Source: Bog-473 sp963755495 (GTDB lineage Bacteria; Actinomycetota; Acidimicrobiia; Acidimicrobiales; RAAP-2). From it: DNA of 64,000 nucleotides. The stretch lies in contig CAVWJS010000002.1 in the NCBI GenBank assembly GCA_963755495.1, forward strand, positions 310,001-374,000. The letters are read 5' to 3'. Positions within the stretch are counted from its first letter, which is position 1. Every line of letters starts with the position of its first letter. The position numbers and the translations under genes were made by a program. This document shows, piece by piece, positions 28,291-36,716 of this stretch. A model generated the notes under the pieces. The model searched no databases. It was not told the origin of the DNA and saw only the letters and a program-made list of their open reading frames with translations.

Positions 28291-29109
28291 ATGGACGCCC
28301 GCACTTTCCTTGGCATCGAGCCGGTGGACGATGACAGTCTCCACTGGCACATGCGTGTCGAACCTCGCGTCAGCACCCCCGGAGACTTTCTTTTCGGTGG
28401 CTGTGGGTTAGGCGCTGCACTGGTCGCGCTCGAAGATGCATCGGGTCGCCCCACGGTGTGGGCTACCGCTCAGTACCTCTCCTACGCATCGACGCACTCC
28501 TTCGTGCAGTGGGAGATCACTCTGGCTGTCGTCGGTAGCTGCGTCACCCAGGGCCGCGCCGTGGGGATGGTGGACGGTCAAGAGATCCTCACCGTCAACG
28601 CCGCACTCGGTACCGATCAGCTCGCTCTCAACGGGGTATGGGTTGAGCGCCCAACAGTCCCTCCACCGGACGAGTGCCCACCCCGCTTCGTACCGGAGAC
28701 GTTCCGCAATACGATTTTGGATGAGGTCGAAGTGCGCGTCGCCAAGAGCCCGCCACCGGAAGAGATGTCCGGTAATGCCGGGGGACCTGATTCTGCGCTG
28801 TGGGCACGCGTCCCGGGACACCTCTCCCCCTCCGCCGCCACCCTGGCCATCTTCGGCGATTACGTATCCGGTGGGGCATCTCGGCCCCTGGGGCTCCCCA
28901 CGATGGGGCGAAGCCTGGACAACACCTTGCGAGTAGCCCGGCTCACAACCACCGAATGGGTGCTGTGCGACATCCGCATCCACGCGCTCATCAATGGATA
29001 TGCCCAGGGGGTGGCTTTTTTGTGGTCGCAAGACGGCGATCTCTTGGCCACGGCCAGCCAGTCGTTCGTAGTTCGGCTGTGGCCGGGCCAAGCCGATGCA
29101 CCGAGGTAA
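28291..29109 (+). CDS. Acyl-CoA thioesterase (TesB-like double hotdog)
   Basis: About 272 residues that read as two tandem hotdog domains. The first has GCGLGAALVALEDASGRPTVWATAQYLSYAS and the second AIFGDYVSGGASRPLGLPTMGRSLDNTLRV followed by WVLCDIRIHALINGYAQG. These match the acyl-CoA thioesterase-like family. ATG 28291 is used; GTG 28282 is also possible. It follows the SGNH gene by 21 bp and may be on the same transcript. Probably releases acyl chains from CoA. Confidence 0.82.
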   Translation: MDARTFLGIEPVDDDSLHWHMRVEPRVSTPGDFLFGGCGLGAALVALEDASGRPTVWATAQYLSYASTHSFVQWEITLAVVGSCVTQGRAVGMVDGQEILTVNAALGTDQLALNGVWVERPTVPPPDECPPRFVPETFRNTILDEVEVRVAKSPPPEEMSGNAGGPDSALWARVPGHLSPSAATLAIFGDYVSGGASRPLGLPTMGRSLDNTLRVARLTTTEWVLCDIRIHALINGYAQGVAFLWSQDGDLLATASQSFVVRLWPGQADAPR

Positions 29110-29362
29110 GGGCCCCATGAGCATGGCGGGGCCTCTATCTCCCTCTGGGGCTATCGTCCAGTCGGTGAGGGCGCGTGGCGGTCTGAGAGGGACGATCCAT
29201 TCGGACGAAGATGACAGACGGCGCTTCCCGGTCGTATCTGTGACCGTCGGCCTGGCGCAGCTTCGTCAACTCCGGGTGCCGCGCCACCCCGCCAGATTGT
29301 CGGAAAGCCAATTTTCGCCTCGGCGCGGAACCCACGTTCCTCGCTCATCCATTTGAGTTCCA

Positions 29363-30559
29363 TCAGGTCTTCAGTAGGACCGATGATCCGTGACCGAACA
29401 AACCCTTGTTGGCAGTCATGCCGACCGACGCGTTTTCGACCTGCCGCATGCCGGCGGTACCTCGGAGCTGCCAGGTGATCTCGCAAACCTGGGCGAGAGC
29501 CTGGGCGGGCACGGCCTCTCCAAAACAAGCCAGTCCGCCCGAGGTATTGACCGGAATCCGCCCGCCAATGGTGGTGTCCCCGTCGTTGAGGAGCCTCTCA
29601 GCCTCGCCCTGCTTACACAGACCGAGGTGTTCATACCAGTCCAGCTCGAGTGCCGTCGAGAGGTCGTATACCTCGGCGACGTCAATATCCTCGGGGCCGA
29701 TACCCGCTTCATCGTACGTCGCTAGTGCAATCGAGTCCATGAACGTGACCTCTGGAGCCGCCGCGACGAGCGCGGAATCGGTTGCGAAGTTGGGTATTTC
29801 AAGGACGGCGTTCGGGAATCGGGGGGTGATAGTGGAGACGGCGCATACACGGACCGGCTTGGTTACCCCCTTCCTTCTTGCGTAATCAAGCGAAGCAACA
29901 ACCAGGGCCGCCGCCCCGTCGGAAGTGGCGCAGATGTCGAGAAGGTGGAGCGGGTTCGCCACCAGCGGTGAGGCCAGGATCTCCTCCTCAGTCACCTCCT
30001 TGCGAAACCGGGCGTACGGATTGTGAAGGCCATGCTTGGAATTCTTTACTTTCACCTTGGCAAAGTCGTTCTCAGTGGCACCATAGAGATCCATCCGGCG
30101 CCGGGCGGACAGGGCAAAGTACGTCGGATTCGTAGCGCCTATGAGTCGAAAGCGCAACCAGTCGGGGTCATCCCAGCGATCGCCGGTAGTTGGCGCCAGA
30201 AAGCCCTTTGGCGTGGTATCTGCACCAATCACCAGCGCGACGTCGCACATGCCGGCGAGGATCCGCGTGCGTGCCGCCTCAAGAGCCGTCGCACCCGAGG
30301 CGCAGGCCGCGTAACTAGACGCCACGCGAGCCCCGTTCCAGCCGAGTGCTTGGATGAAGGTGGCACCGGCCACGTATCCCGGATAGCCGTTACGGACAGT
30401 TTCTCCCCCTGACACAAACTGAATGTCAGCCCAGTCGACTCCCGCGTCGTCAAGAGCGGCGAGCGCGGCATCGATGCCGTACTCGACAAAATTTCTTCCC
30501 TGCTTGTTCCATGGGTACATTCCCACCCCGAGAACGGCGACCTCGTTCGCCCCCGTCAT
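29363..30559 (-). CDS. Thiolase-family (SCP-x/lipid-transfer-like) protein
   Basis: 398 residues starting at ATG 30559. Thiolase fold with the active Cys in YAACASGATALE (about residue 88) and the C-terminal region PVNTSGGLACFGEAVPAQ typical of SCP-x/Ltp proteins, rather than the GHPxGxSG of degradative thiolases. Its start overlaps the stop of the DUF35 gene (ATGA). DUF35-thiolase pairs of this kind act as heteromeric CoA-ester thiolases or aldolases (Ltp2 in sterol side-chain degradation, BbsAB). The substrate here is unknown. Confidence 0.88.
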   Translation of the reverse strand: MTGANEVAVLGVGMYPWNKQGRNFVEYGIDAALAALDDAGVDWADIQFVSGGETVRNGYPGYVAGATFIQALGWNGARVASSYAACASGATALEAARTRILAGMCDVALVIGADTTPKGFLAPTTGDRWDDPDWLRFRLIGATNPTYFALSARRRMDLYGATENDFAKVKVKNSKHGLHNPYARFRKEVTEEEILASPLVANPLHLLDICATSDGAAALVVASLDYARRKGVTKPVRVCAVSTITPRFPNAVLEIPNFATDSALVAAAPEVTFMDSIALATYDEAGIGPEDIDVAEVYDLSTALELDWYEHLGLCKQGEAERLLNDGDTTIGGRIPVNTSGGLACFGEAVPAQALAQVCEITWQLRGTAGMRQVENASVGMTANKGLFGHGSSVLLKT

Positions 30560-30993
30560 GACGTTGCCGCCGCCAAGGGCTTCCACCGATAGATCAAGTG
30601 TTGTTCACCCTCAAGTTCATACAGGGGCTCGACCACAAGTTCGACTTCAGTGCCGACTTCGACATCATCGACTGTGTAGCCATCGGCCAACTGGCCCAAG
30701 ACGACGATGTCCTCGTCGGCCAAGTGCACCGCGGCAAGGGCGAACGGCACGTACGTGTCCGAGTTCAAGGCGATGTAGGGGGGCGGTGGCTTGTATTGGG
30801 CGTCTGTGTAACTCCAGATCTTCCCGCATCGGGAAAGTGCGATCTCATCGAATTCCTTCCCACGACACGACGGATTTCGGCAGAATCCGTCGGCCCGTGG
30901 AAAGAATGGGGTACCGCAACTGGTGCAGCGGGTTCCGAGAAGATGGGGCCTCTCGCCGAGAGTAAACCAACCTTCAATGGCCGGCACGGGCAT
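30556..30993 (-). CDS. DUF35 zinc-ribbon/OB-fold acyl-CoA-associated protein
   Basis: 145 residues. A rubredoxin-like zinc ribbon (GTRCTSCGTPFFPRADGFCRNPSC, four Cys in two CxxC-type pairs) is followed by an OB-fold ending in YELEGEQHLIYRWKPL. It is the accessory partner of the downstream thiolase, translated from the same mRNA with an ATGA overlap. In known pairs, this subunit positions the acyl-CoA. RBS-like GGAGGAATT precedes the ATG at 30993. Confidence 0.9.
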   Translation of the reverse strand: MPVPAIEGWFTLGERPHLLGTRCTSCGTPFFPRADGFCRNPSCRGKEFDEIALSRCGKIWSYTDAQYKPPPPYIALNSDTYVPFALAAVHLADEDIVVLGQLADGYTVDDVEVGTEVELVVEPLYELEGEQHLIYRWKPLAAATS

Positions 30994-31229
30994 ACAATTC
31001 CTCCTGAACCTCGTCAGCGAAACTGAATGGTTCGGATGTTATACCGACCGGATCCACGCGACACTAAAGGAGGAAGCCTTCCAGTCGCCGCGCCGGCACT
31101 GTGATCAGGTCGTGCCGCTGACCCCTGTATCGTGATGAACTCGTGGCCATGCCCGATAGGCGACCCACAACGGGAAGTGTCGGGCGGAGGCGAGATGGAA
31201 GGGCCAAGAAAGTGGGCCTGACCAGGTGA

Positions 31230-31306
31230 GGGGCTATAGCTCAGTCGGTTAGAGCGCAGCACTGATAATGCTGAGGTCGCAAGTTCGATTCTTGCTAGCC
31301 CCACCA
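31230..31306 (+). tRNA. tRNA-Ile (GAT anticodon), integration target of the adjacent element
   Basis: Acceptor GGGGCTA pairs with TAGCCCC, anticodon loop CTGATAA gives GAT, T-arm GCAAG-TTCGATT-CTTGC, discriminator A, CCA at 31304-31306. The 3' 45 bases (31260-31304) are duplicated at 39059-39103, showing that the element inserted here and restored the tRNA. The minus-strand integrase frame ends inside the gene at 31249. Confidence 0.98.
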
Positions 31307-32529
31307 CTCACATCCCTGGTCGCCGCCTCTTTTTTGCCTATTGGGATCACTTCGGCCAGGTCATCGGTCGACTCATGCCCTGCATTCATGCCCTCATCCT
31401 CGGCGTCGAGAGCCGAAGTTGTGGCGGCGTCGAGCTTGGCAATAAACGCGTTGCCGCTGGTCGGATAGAGGTGGCCATACGTCTTTAGAGTGAACGAGAC
31501 CGATTCGTGTCCTGCGAATTCGGACACTTCCTTGACATTAATTCCAGCCGCAATCCAGAGGCTGACCGCCGTATGTCTTTGATCGTGAATGGCAAATCCG
31601 GCATTGATCCCTGCGGCGGTTACGGCCCTATGCCAATGACGATTGCGGAAGTTCGCCAGACGTACCGGCCCTCCCTTGGCTGAGGTGAAAACGTAGTCAT
31701 TGGGTCCGCCGCCATACTTGGCCTTGTGATCGGCTAAGGCTTCTCTCGCCTTGGCCGAAAGCGGGACGGTGCGCTTTCCAGCGTCAGACTTTGGAGGCTG
31801 ACCGGTGAGGATCTGGCCGTCAGTTTCGATTGTCGTGGTTGAGACTTCGATATAGGCGTCATCTAAGTGAACGTGCCGCCACGTCAATCCAAAACATTCG
31901 CTAACTCGCAATCCTGTGTAACAGGCAACAATGGGAAAGGCTTGGTACCGCGGATGAATAGCCCCGGCCAGGCGTTCGATCTCCTGCGGATTGATGATGT
32001 TCATTGGCTTCTTTCCGGGCTTCGGGAAGGTCACGTCGCGACAGGGGTTGTGCTTAATGCGACGGGACATAACCGCTCGTTTTAGAACCTTGTTCAGGAC
32101 GATTCCCGCGAGTAGGACGGTGGACGGCGCTAGCGGTTGGCCATCTGCCCCACCAGACTCACCCAGGTTGACAATCCAATCATCGACCATTTCAAAATCA
32201 ATATCGGCCAGTGCCACGTTCCCAAATTTCGGAATGATGTAGCGGTCGAGATACCCAAAATCTCGGTTGCGGCTGGACGGGCGAAGCTTTTTTGCGGCAG
32301 TCGATCCCTTCCATTTCTCGGCGTACTCGCTGAAGGGAATTTTGCCGTCGCGAGGGTCAACATGCTCGCTCTCTTCGATCTCGATTTTCTTGCTAGCTAG
32401 TGCATTCCACGCTTCATCCTCGGTCGCAAACGTGCCCAGCGGAATCCGCTCGCCCTTGAATGGGTACCTTGCTTGCCAACGCATCGACGGCTTTACCTGT
32501 CGGACGGTTCCCCATTTCGGCCTAGCCAC
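31249..32529 (-). CDS. int: Tyrosine recombinase/integrase, C-terminus encoded inside the host tRNA
   Basis: Catalyses integration and excision at att. Three parts: an N-terminal arm-binding-like AP2/SAM-like region (RWQARYPFKGERIPLGTFAT), a core-binding SAM-like domain (about 65-160) and the catalytic domain. Catalytic residues are Arg in TGLRVSECFGL, HDQRHTA for His-x-x-Arg, GHESVSFTLKTYGHLYP with the second His and the Tyr nucleophile. GTG 32529 is preferred, with AAAAGGGGAC upstream; the frame extends to 32562. The last 18 codons and the stop (31249-31251) fall in attL/tRNA-Ile, so the protein tail depends on the integration state. Confidence 0.95.
   Translation of the reverse strand: MARPKWGTVRQVKPSMRWQARYPFKGERIPLGTFATEDEAWNALASKKIEIEESEHVDPRDGKIPFSEYAEKWKGSTAAKKLRPSSRNRDFGYLDRYIIPKFGNVALADIDFEMVDDWIVNLGESGGADGQPLAPSTVLLAGIVLNKVLKRAVMSRRIKHNPCRDVTFPKPGKKPMNIINPQEIERLAGAIHPRYQAFPIVACYTGLRVSECFGLTWRHVHLDDAYIEVSTTTIETDGQILTGQPPKSDAGKRTVPLSAKAREALADHKAKYGGGPNDYVFTSAKGGPVRLANFRNRHWHRAVTAAGINAGFAIHDQRHTAVSLWIAAGINVKEVSEFAGHESVSFTLKTYGHLYPTSGNAFIAKLDAATTSALDAEDEGMNAGHESTDDLAEVIPIGKKEAATRDVSGGASKNRTCDLSIISAAL
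31260..31304. repeat. attL: 45-bp direct repeat in the 3' half of tRNA-Ile
   Basis: Bases 31260-31304 are identical to 39059-39103. They run from the 5' anticodon stem through the T-arm and acceptor to the first C of CCA. The crossover occurred somewhere within these 45 bp. Confidence 0.95.
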
Positions 32530-32691
32530 TATGTCCCCTTTTACGCTCGATATGCATGACACCTACTGTTCGCATTTCCTCACCGCGCCCGTCGATTGTC
32601 AGACATGGTTCGCCCGGTTTGGCACCGCATCGCGGGCAAGGATTCGCTAACGCCGCAAGGTTGTTCGTGCCGCCGAACTGGGTTTGCCCGG

Positions 32692-33234
32692 TCATCGGCT
32701 GATCCGTTGTTTGAACAGAAACGTCTCAAGGCCATCTTTCCGAATCTCTTTGGTTATTTCCGTGGTCCTCCGACGCCGCTGCCCGTTCCGGTATGGTCCT
32801 TCTCGATAGAACTCGGCGGTGCGATCGGCATTCCATATCGCGATGTACATGGGAACCCAAGTACGGCCTCCGAAGACTTTCCCGAAGCTGACGAACCAGT
32901 GAACCGCCTCCACGATCCAGAACGTCGCCGTAGAAACGCTCGGCTCGAATGTAAGGACCCCTCCGCCTATGGGTATTCCGACGTGTTTCGGTTTGCTCAT
33001 CGCCTGGTCCGTGGTTCGGTGTTCGCTGTTCGCTGTTCGCGGTCGTTTGGTTCCAATAATGAACGACCCGCCGAACACGGCCATGCCCGCGCCAGAGATC
33101 ATTCCTACCAGTGACCACGCCAAATCCCGATGCCCCGCGAGATAATTCTGTAGGGCGAAAGCGAAATTCGCAACGCCAATCACAAAGAGAATGAGTCCGA
33201 ATCGGACCTGGGTACGATGTCGCGTGCTCCTCAT
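32692..33234 (-). CDS. Hypothetical protein with two membrane segments
   Basis: About 180 residues from ATG 33234; not recognised. Two hydrophobic segments (FGLILFVIGVANFAFA; LVGMISGAGMAVFGGSFIIG) are followed by a polar linker with a short TTCGCTG-type DNA repeat near 33017-33040. After that comes a soluble part with several Trp and a basic C-terminus (NGQRRRRTTEITKEIRKDG). A second in-frame Met (MSKPKHVG) could start a separate protein. It lies between integrase and resolvase, so it belongs to the element. Superinfection or membrane role is only a guess. Confidence 0.5.
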   Translation of the reverse strand: MRSTRHRTQVRFGLILFVIGVANFAFALQNYLAGHRDLAWSLVGMISGAGMAVFGGSFIIGTKRPRTANSEHRTTDQAMSKPKHVGIPIGGGVLTFEPSVSTATFWIVEAVHWFVSFGKVFGGRTWVPMYIAIWNADRTAEFYREGPYRNGQRRRRTTEITKEIRKDGLETFLFKQRISR

Positions 33235-33328
33235 GGCGTACGCGGTAGGTCGAGAGCCGATTTCGTGAAAACTCCGCGTGCCGATACCGCAACTACACAT
33301 CGCAATTCACGCTTTTCAAGAGAAACCA

Positions 33329-34021
33329 TCACTCGACCCCAGCTCGCATAGCGATGCGCCGTACTTGATTGGGGTTCCACGATCCACCCGAACGGGTAGC
33401 CAACCCAGCATTGGCCAGGGCACTCGCTATCTCCCTGTAGGACGATCCCTGCTTCCGCATACGGGTCACAGTGTTGACGATGGTTGTTTCCTCGGGGTTC
33501 TCGACCAAGCTCCGATTGTCCGCCATGCGTCCGTACGCTGGCCTACCGCCGCCATAACCGCCGCTGGCGATCTTCTCGGCCTTACCGGCCATCATGCGAC
33601 CTTTGATCACAGCCTTCTCGTATTGGGCGATGACGCCGAGAATCTGACGAACCATGTTCTGTAGGTCTATGTCGCCCTCCACCGCAGGTTCTTTCACCGA
33701 GAATATTTCGACACCCTTTTGAGTCAGGCGCTGGTGGATGGTTTCCTGTAGGACGAAATCTCGCGCCAGGCGGTCGAGCCGATAGATCACTAGGCCAGTG
33801 ACCTCTCCCGCTTCGATCCGTGCAAGCCCCTCGGCCAGCCCCGTACGTGTGCCTAGGCCGTTCGATCCGCTCTGACCTTCGTCCGACAGGATCTCCACCA
33901 GAGTCAAGCCTTGCGCCCGACAGTAGGAACGAATCGCCTTCTCTTGCACCTGTAAACCGAATCCGTCCACCTGCTCGGCGGTGCTGACTCTGGTGTATCC
34001 GATCACCTTCGATTTGGCCAC
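33329..34021 (-). CDS. Serine recombinase of the resolvase/invertase family
   Basis: 230 residues. Catalytic Ser13 in YTRVSTAEQ, the LVEILSDEGQSGSNG loop, and the conserved YRLDRLARDFVLQE segment. A C-terminal HTH covers the last 45 residues (GSSYREIASALANAG). The size is that of a small resolvase rather than a large serine integrase. GTG 34021 follows AGGGAG. An inverted repeat lies in its leader. Coexistence with the tyrosine integrase suggests dimer resolution or DNA inversion in the element. Confidence 0.92.
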   Translation of the reverse strand: MAKSKVIGYTRVSTAEQVDGFGLQVQEKAIRSYCRAQGLTLVEILSDEGQSGSNGLGTRTGLAEGLARIEAGEVTGLVIYRLDRLARDFVLQETIHQRLTQKGVEIFSVKEPAVEGDIDLQNMVRQILGVIAQYEKAVIKGRMMAGKAEKIASGGYGGGRPAYGRMADNRSLVENPEETTIVNTVTRMRKQGSSYREIASALANAGLATRSGGSWNPNQVRRIAMRAGVE

Positions 34022-34038
34022 GAGTCGCTCCCTCGGCG

Positions 34039-34057
34039 TTACTTATCTTGAAAGTAA
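34039..34057 (-). promoter_or_regulatory. Inverted repeat upstream of the resolvase gene
   Basis: TTACTT and AAGTAA flank a 7-base spacer, 18 bases before the GTG start of the resolvase. Resolvases often bind such sites to repress themselves; that use is inferred. Confidence 0.5.
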
Positions 34058-34120
34058 TGTAACATAGCAGGTAGGAGGGCCGCAAGCGAAGTAACGACGG
34101 TATCCGCCGAGACAACCCGA

Positions 34121-34687
34121 TCACTCTTCCTCGTCGGTCTCATAGAGCTTGGCCAGTTCGTCAGCAAAGGCAGATTGGATCTGACGCTGCGTTTCATGGC
34201 TCAGTGCGAATTGTGGGTGGTTCAGGGCCGCACGTAGCGCAGTTCCCGTGTTCCTCACGTCCTCGTTCAGTGTTCTCTGCGGGCGATCGGTCAGGGCCGG
34301 AATCTTGACGATCTTGACCAGGATTGCCGATACGTGGTCCAGGGAGCTGAGATAAGCCTGCAAGGTGGCTGCCACGGCTTGTTCGCCTATGCGGCTCGTA
34401 ACGGCCACGTCAGACAGTTCTGAGGCTTTCATCCGGAGAACGTCCTTAATCGCGATGTACTCCTGCACCGTTTGCATGAGAGCCGTTTCGGGATCTTCCA
34501 GCTCGGGCAAGTTACCTAGTGCCGCTACGATGGATTGCGCTTCGGCTTGGATCACTCGGCGTTTGGCCGCTATAGCCACTTGCGGGGCGGAACTGCCATG
34601 AGTCGGGCAGGTGTAGCCGCCTGAGATGGCGTAGCGCCCACACGGCTCACCGGCTCGGTTTGTGGCTCGGCATCGCTGGTTCGTCAT
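34121..34687 (-). CDS. Zinc-finger-like protein of phage/integrative-element type
   Basis: 188 residues. The N-terminus has a CCCH-type pattern: RCRATNRAGEPCGRYAISGG then YTCPTHGSSAPQV, a motif I recall from short phage-encoded proteins near terminase genes and from ICEs. The rest is helical (YIAIKDVLRMKASELSDVAV; AYLSSLDHVSAILVKIVKIPAL) and ends acidic. Function unknown; metal binding is likely from the Cys/His spacing. It overlaps the preceding gene by ATGA (34684-34687). Confidence 0.65.
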   Translation of the reverse strand: MTNQRCRATNRAGEPCGRYAISGGYTCPTHGSSAPQVAIAAKRRVIQAEAQSIVAALGNLPELEDPETALMQTVQEYIAIKDVLRMKASELSDVAVTSRIGEQAVAATLQAYLSSLDHVSAILVKIVKIPALTDRPQRTLNEDVRNTGTALRAALNHPQFALSHETQRQIQSAFADELAKLYETDEEE

Positions 34688-35040
34688 GCCGGTTCCAAGG
34701 GTTCGGAACTATCCGAAGGATCGATGGGTGTGAAAACGTGTTCGACCTGGGACTTTGCCCTGTGAGCCCGGATTGCCTCCTGTAGGCGTGCCAGGAATGC
34801 CTCGTCCTCTGCCCGTCGCCTCCGTAGGGCCTCGGCTAGCTCCTGCCTCCCTGCGATGACGTCAGGGTGATCGGCTCCCAATAGCGCCTGCATCATTCCT
34901 AGCTCAAAAGCATTTCGAGGCTTGCGATGGGGTTCGTATGATTCTTTTTCCTCCCGCTCGGATGCCCGGTCTTCGGCTTCAATGTGGCGGCGTTCGGCTG
35001 CCTCGTTCCAGGGGATCGGAATTGTTGATTTAGTGTTCAT
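34684..35040 (-). CDS. Hypothetical element protein, charged and helical
   Basis: 118 residues, not recognised. Strongly charged (ERRHIEAEDRASEREEKESYEPH) with ALLGADHPDVIAGRQELAEALRRRR, probably a coiled coil, and an acidic/Ser C-terminus. Its stop overlaps the start of the Zn-finger gene (ATGA), so the two are co-translated. Confidence 0.6.
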   Translation of the reverse strand: MNTKSTIPIPWNEAAERRHIEAEDRASEREEKESYEPHRKPRNAFELGMMQALLGADHPDVIAGRQELAEALRRRRAEDEAFLARLQEAIRAHRAKSQVEHVFTPIDPSDSSEPLEPA

Positions 35041-35058
35041 CGGTGTTCCATTCTTGCG

Positions 35059-35271
35059 TTATGCGCTAGAGGCGCTGTAGTCGTTTCTAAGCGGCGCATT
35101 GGTGAGGGTGGGCCAGACGGCCAAGGGGACGCTAGCGTGGCTTCTACGGGCATCCCAGCGGCCTATGGTGCCAAACTTAGCCATAGGTGCGTGCGTGGTT
35201 TTGGGTAGGGTCTCGGTTTCCCCGGCTTGAGGTTGAAAATCGCTATGAGGAAATAGGTTGAGGTGGTTCAT
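35059..35271 (-). CDS. Small hypothetical protein
   Basis: 70 residues from ATG 35271, or 76 from an upstream start at 35289. It contains MNHLNLFPHSDFQPQAGETE and a Trp-rich middle (FGTIGRWDARRSH). It is placed just before the 34684 gene in the same direction with 18 bp between them, which supports it. No family recognised and the sequence is not obviously folded. Real but weakly supported. Confidence 0.4.
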   Translation of the reverse strand: MNHLNLFPHSDFQPQAGETETLPKTTHAPMAKFGTIGRWDARRSHASVPLAVWPTLTNAPLRNDYSASSA

Positions 35272-35460
35272 CTCGGGTACCCGCTGCATCCTTTACCGCG
35301 CTTCTGCTTTGGCACGGAACGTAGTGGAGTGCAGCGCCTTGGGTTCTTTTGACCCTTGGTACAGCCGATTACTCTTACACCGACGTGACCTAAGGCGCGC
35401 TGACTTTCTGATTCGAAAGAATCACGCGTGCGAGACATTTTTAATGTCGAGCTAGGGTGT

Positions 35461-35753
35461 GGAGTCTGTGACAAGGCGTCTAAGTCAAAGGCGTCTATGT
35501 CTCTTATCTGTGAAACGTGCGAAAATGCGAGGCAAAACAGACCCTCTGACCAGGAGGTATGTCCTTCACAGACCGTCTGCGAAACAGATAATCCCAGCGT
35601 GTGGGGTCTGTTTTGGGTATGGCTTTGAGCGCTTTTCACAGAGGGTCTGTGAGATTCGTGGTTCAGCTTGGCATCTCGCCGACCTCGGAACGGGTAAAAG
35701 GCCAGCTCAGGCGGATGGGTCAGGGTAGATTTCGCAGACGGGGGGGTCTGTGA
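35461..35753. repeat. Cluster of palindromic operator-like repeats, consensus TCACAGA-N3-TCTGTGA
   Basis: A perfect site at 35636-35652 (TCACAGA-ggg-TCTGTGA), a near-perfect site at 35566-35582 (TCACAGA-ccg-TCTGCGA) and a core site CAGA-ccc-TCTG at 35538-35548. TCGCAGA and TCTGTGA face each other across an 8-base spacer at 35732-35753. Half-sites TCTGTGA occur at 35465-35471 and 35507-35513. They fill the about 500-bp gap between the 35777 gene and the leftward 35059 gene, which has no good coding frame. They could be operators of the leftward operon or initiator-binding sites of an origin. Confidence 0.75.
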
Positions 35754-35776
35754 GTCATTCGGAGTCAGATTTGGCA

Positions 35777-36454
35777 TCAAAACGGGGTCATCTCCAACTC
35801 TTGCGCCGCTTTCGTCGCCGCAACCCAATCATCAAAATGCCTATTATCGAAATTTTCGATGTAGTCACCTTTGGCGAGACTCGCGGGGCATGTGAAACCA
35901 TGTTTAGCCGGATCCTCGGTGCTAGGCATTAGACATTTCTTGATTGGATGCAGCCATTCCTCCTGCGAGAGGTAGACTGATCGAAACGCTTCCTTGACCA
36001 AGAAAGCAGTATATTCAGCGGTGGAGTCGCTAGTTAGAGCTAGGTCGATAATCTCGTTAGGATACGGTGTGCTCTTTGGCGCATGATGATCTTCTATACG
36101 AATTCGTAAATCTGCTTCTGCGTAGTTACGGCATTTGGGGTAGAGGACGTATGAATATGTTGCCCAGTCACCTTGATCGGTTACGTACTTTTCCTTAGCA
36201 ATTAGACGTTTTTCAACCAGACCAGCATCAGCCTTTCGGACCCTGTAGTCGGTCATCTCGTTAATCCGCATGAAATCCGCAATGCTCAGACCCCAGGCGA
36301 TAAGAGACTGGCCCGCCTTCCAATAGAGGAGCTGGAGCTGGGCGCGTTCGTCTGGGGTCATCTCCATGAACATGTGCTTCGGGAACGGATCCCATACTCC
36401 GTACTTCTCGTGATCCCAATCAAGCTTGTTTTTCACTTCCTCGTGTGCTGCCAT
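35777..36454 (-). CDS. Hypothetical element protein, possible winged-helix DNA-binding
   Basis: 225 residues from ATG 36454, which has AAGGAG five bases upstream; the longer frame to 36475 adds seven residues. Not recognised. The middle (LSIADFMRINEMTDYRVRKADAGLVEKRLIAK) has the rhythm of a helix-turn-helix followed by a basic wing. The C-terminal half is rich in Glu/Tyr/Trp (SQEEWLHPIKKC). It sits between the hairpin block upstream and the palindrome cluster downstream, so it could be the protein that binds one of them. This is inference. Confidence 0.55.
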   Translation of the reverse strand: MAAHEEVKNKLDWDHEKYGVWDPFPKHMFMEMTPDERAQLQLLYWKAGQSLIAWGLSIADFMRINEMTDYRVRKADAGLVEKRLIAKEKYVTDQGDWATYSYVLYPKCRNYAEADLRIRIEDHHAPKSTPYPNEIIDLALTSDSTAEYTAFLVKEAFRSVYLSQEEWLHPIKKCLMPSTEDPAKHGFTCPASLAKGDYIENFDNRHFDDWVAATKAAQELEMTPF

Positions 36455-36502
36455 GTTTTCTCCTTCTCCGCCCATCCATTGAGCGGTCGTTATGGTGCGC
36501 CA

Positions 36503-36569
36503 CCATCCGCCGCGGCCGGGAGAAAGAGTGACCCGACCGCGGCGAGCGGTGACTACCCGAAGAGGATGG
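36503..36569. ncRNA. Strong hairpin 1 in an intergenic structured block
   Basis: CGCCGCGG (36508-36515) pairs with CCGCGGCG (36537-36544). After one mismatch, CGGG (36517-36520) pairs with CCCG (36532-36535) around an 11-base loop. An outer CCATC (36503-36507) can pair with GATGG (36565-36569). No reading frame explains it. Strand and function are unknown. Confidence 0.5.
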
Positions 36570-36597
36570 AGCCTCTACCGGGCTTGCTGCTATCTGT

Positions 36598-36640
36598 GCT
36601 GGTGGGTGTCCAGCCCATGCCTAAGCCGAACACCACCAGC
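36598..36640. ncRNA. Strong hairpin 2 in the structured block
   Basis: GCTGGTGG-g-TGT (36598-36609) pairs with ACACCACCAGC (36630-36640): 11 base pairs with a single bulged G and a 20-base loop. It is 29 bases from hairpin 1 and 76 bases from hairpin 3. Confidence 0.5.
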
Positions 36641-36716
36641 TATTACCGGCCCACCGCGAAAGGACTTAAAGCGGTTACCGGCCCTGAGGAGTCCCACGTC
36701 CCCAGCGATGTTGATC

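Noticed and set aside
35428..35932. Plus-strand small frames over the palindrome cluster
   Set aside because: They have unusual amino-acid composition and overlap the operator repeats, and no ribosome site precedes them.
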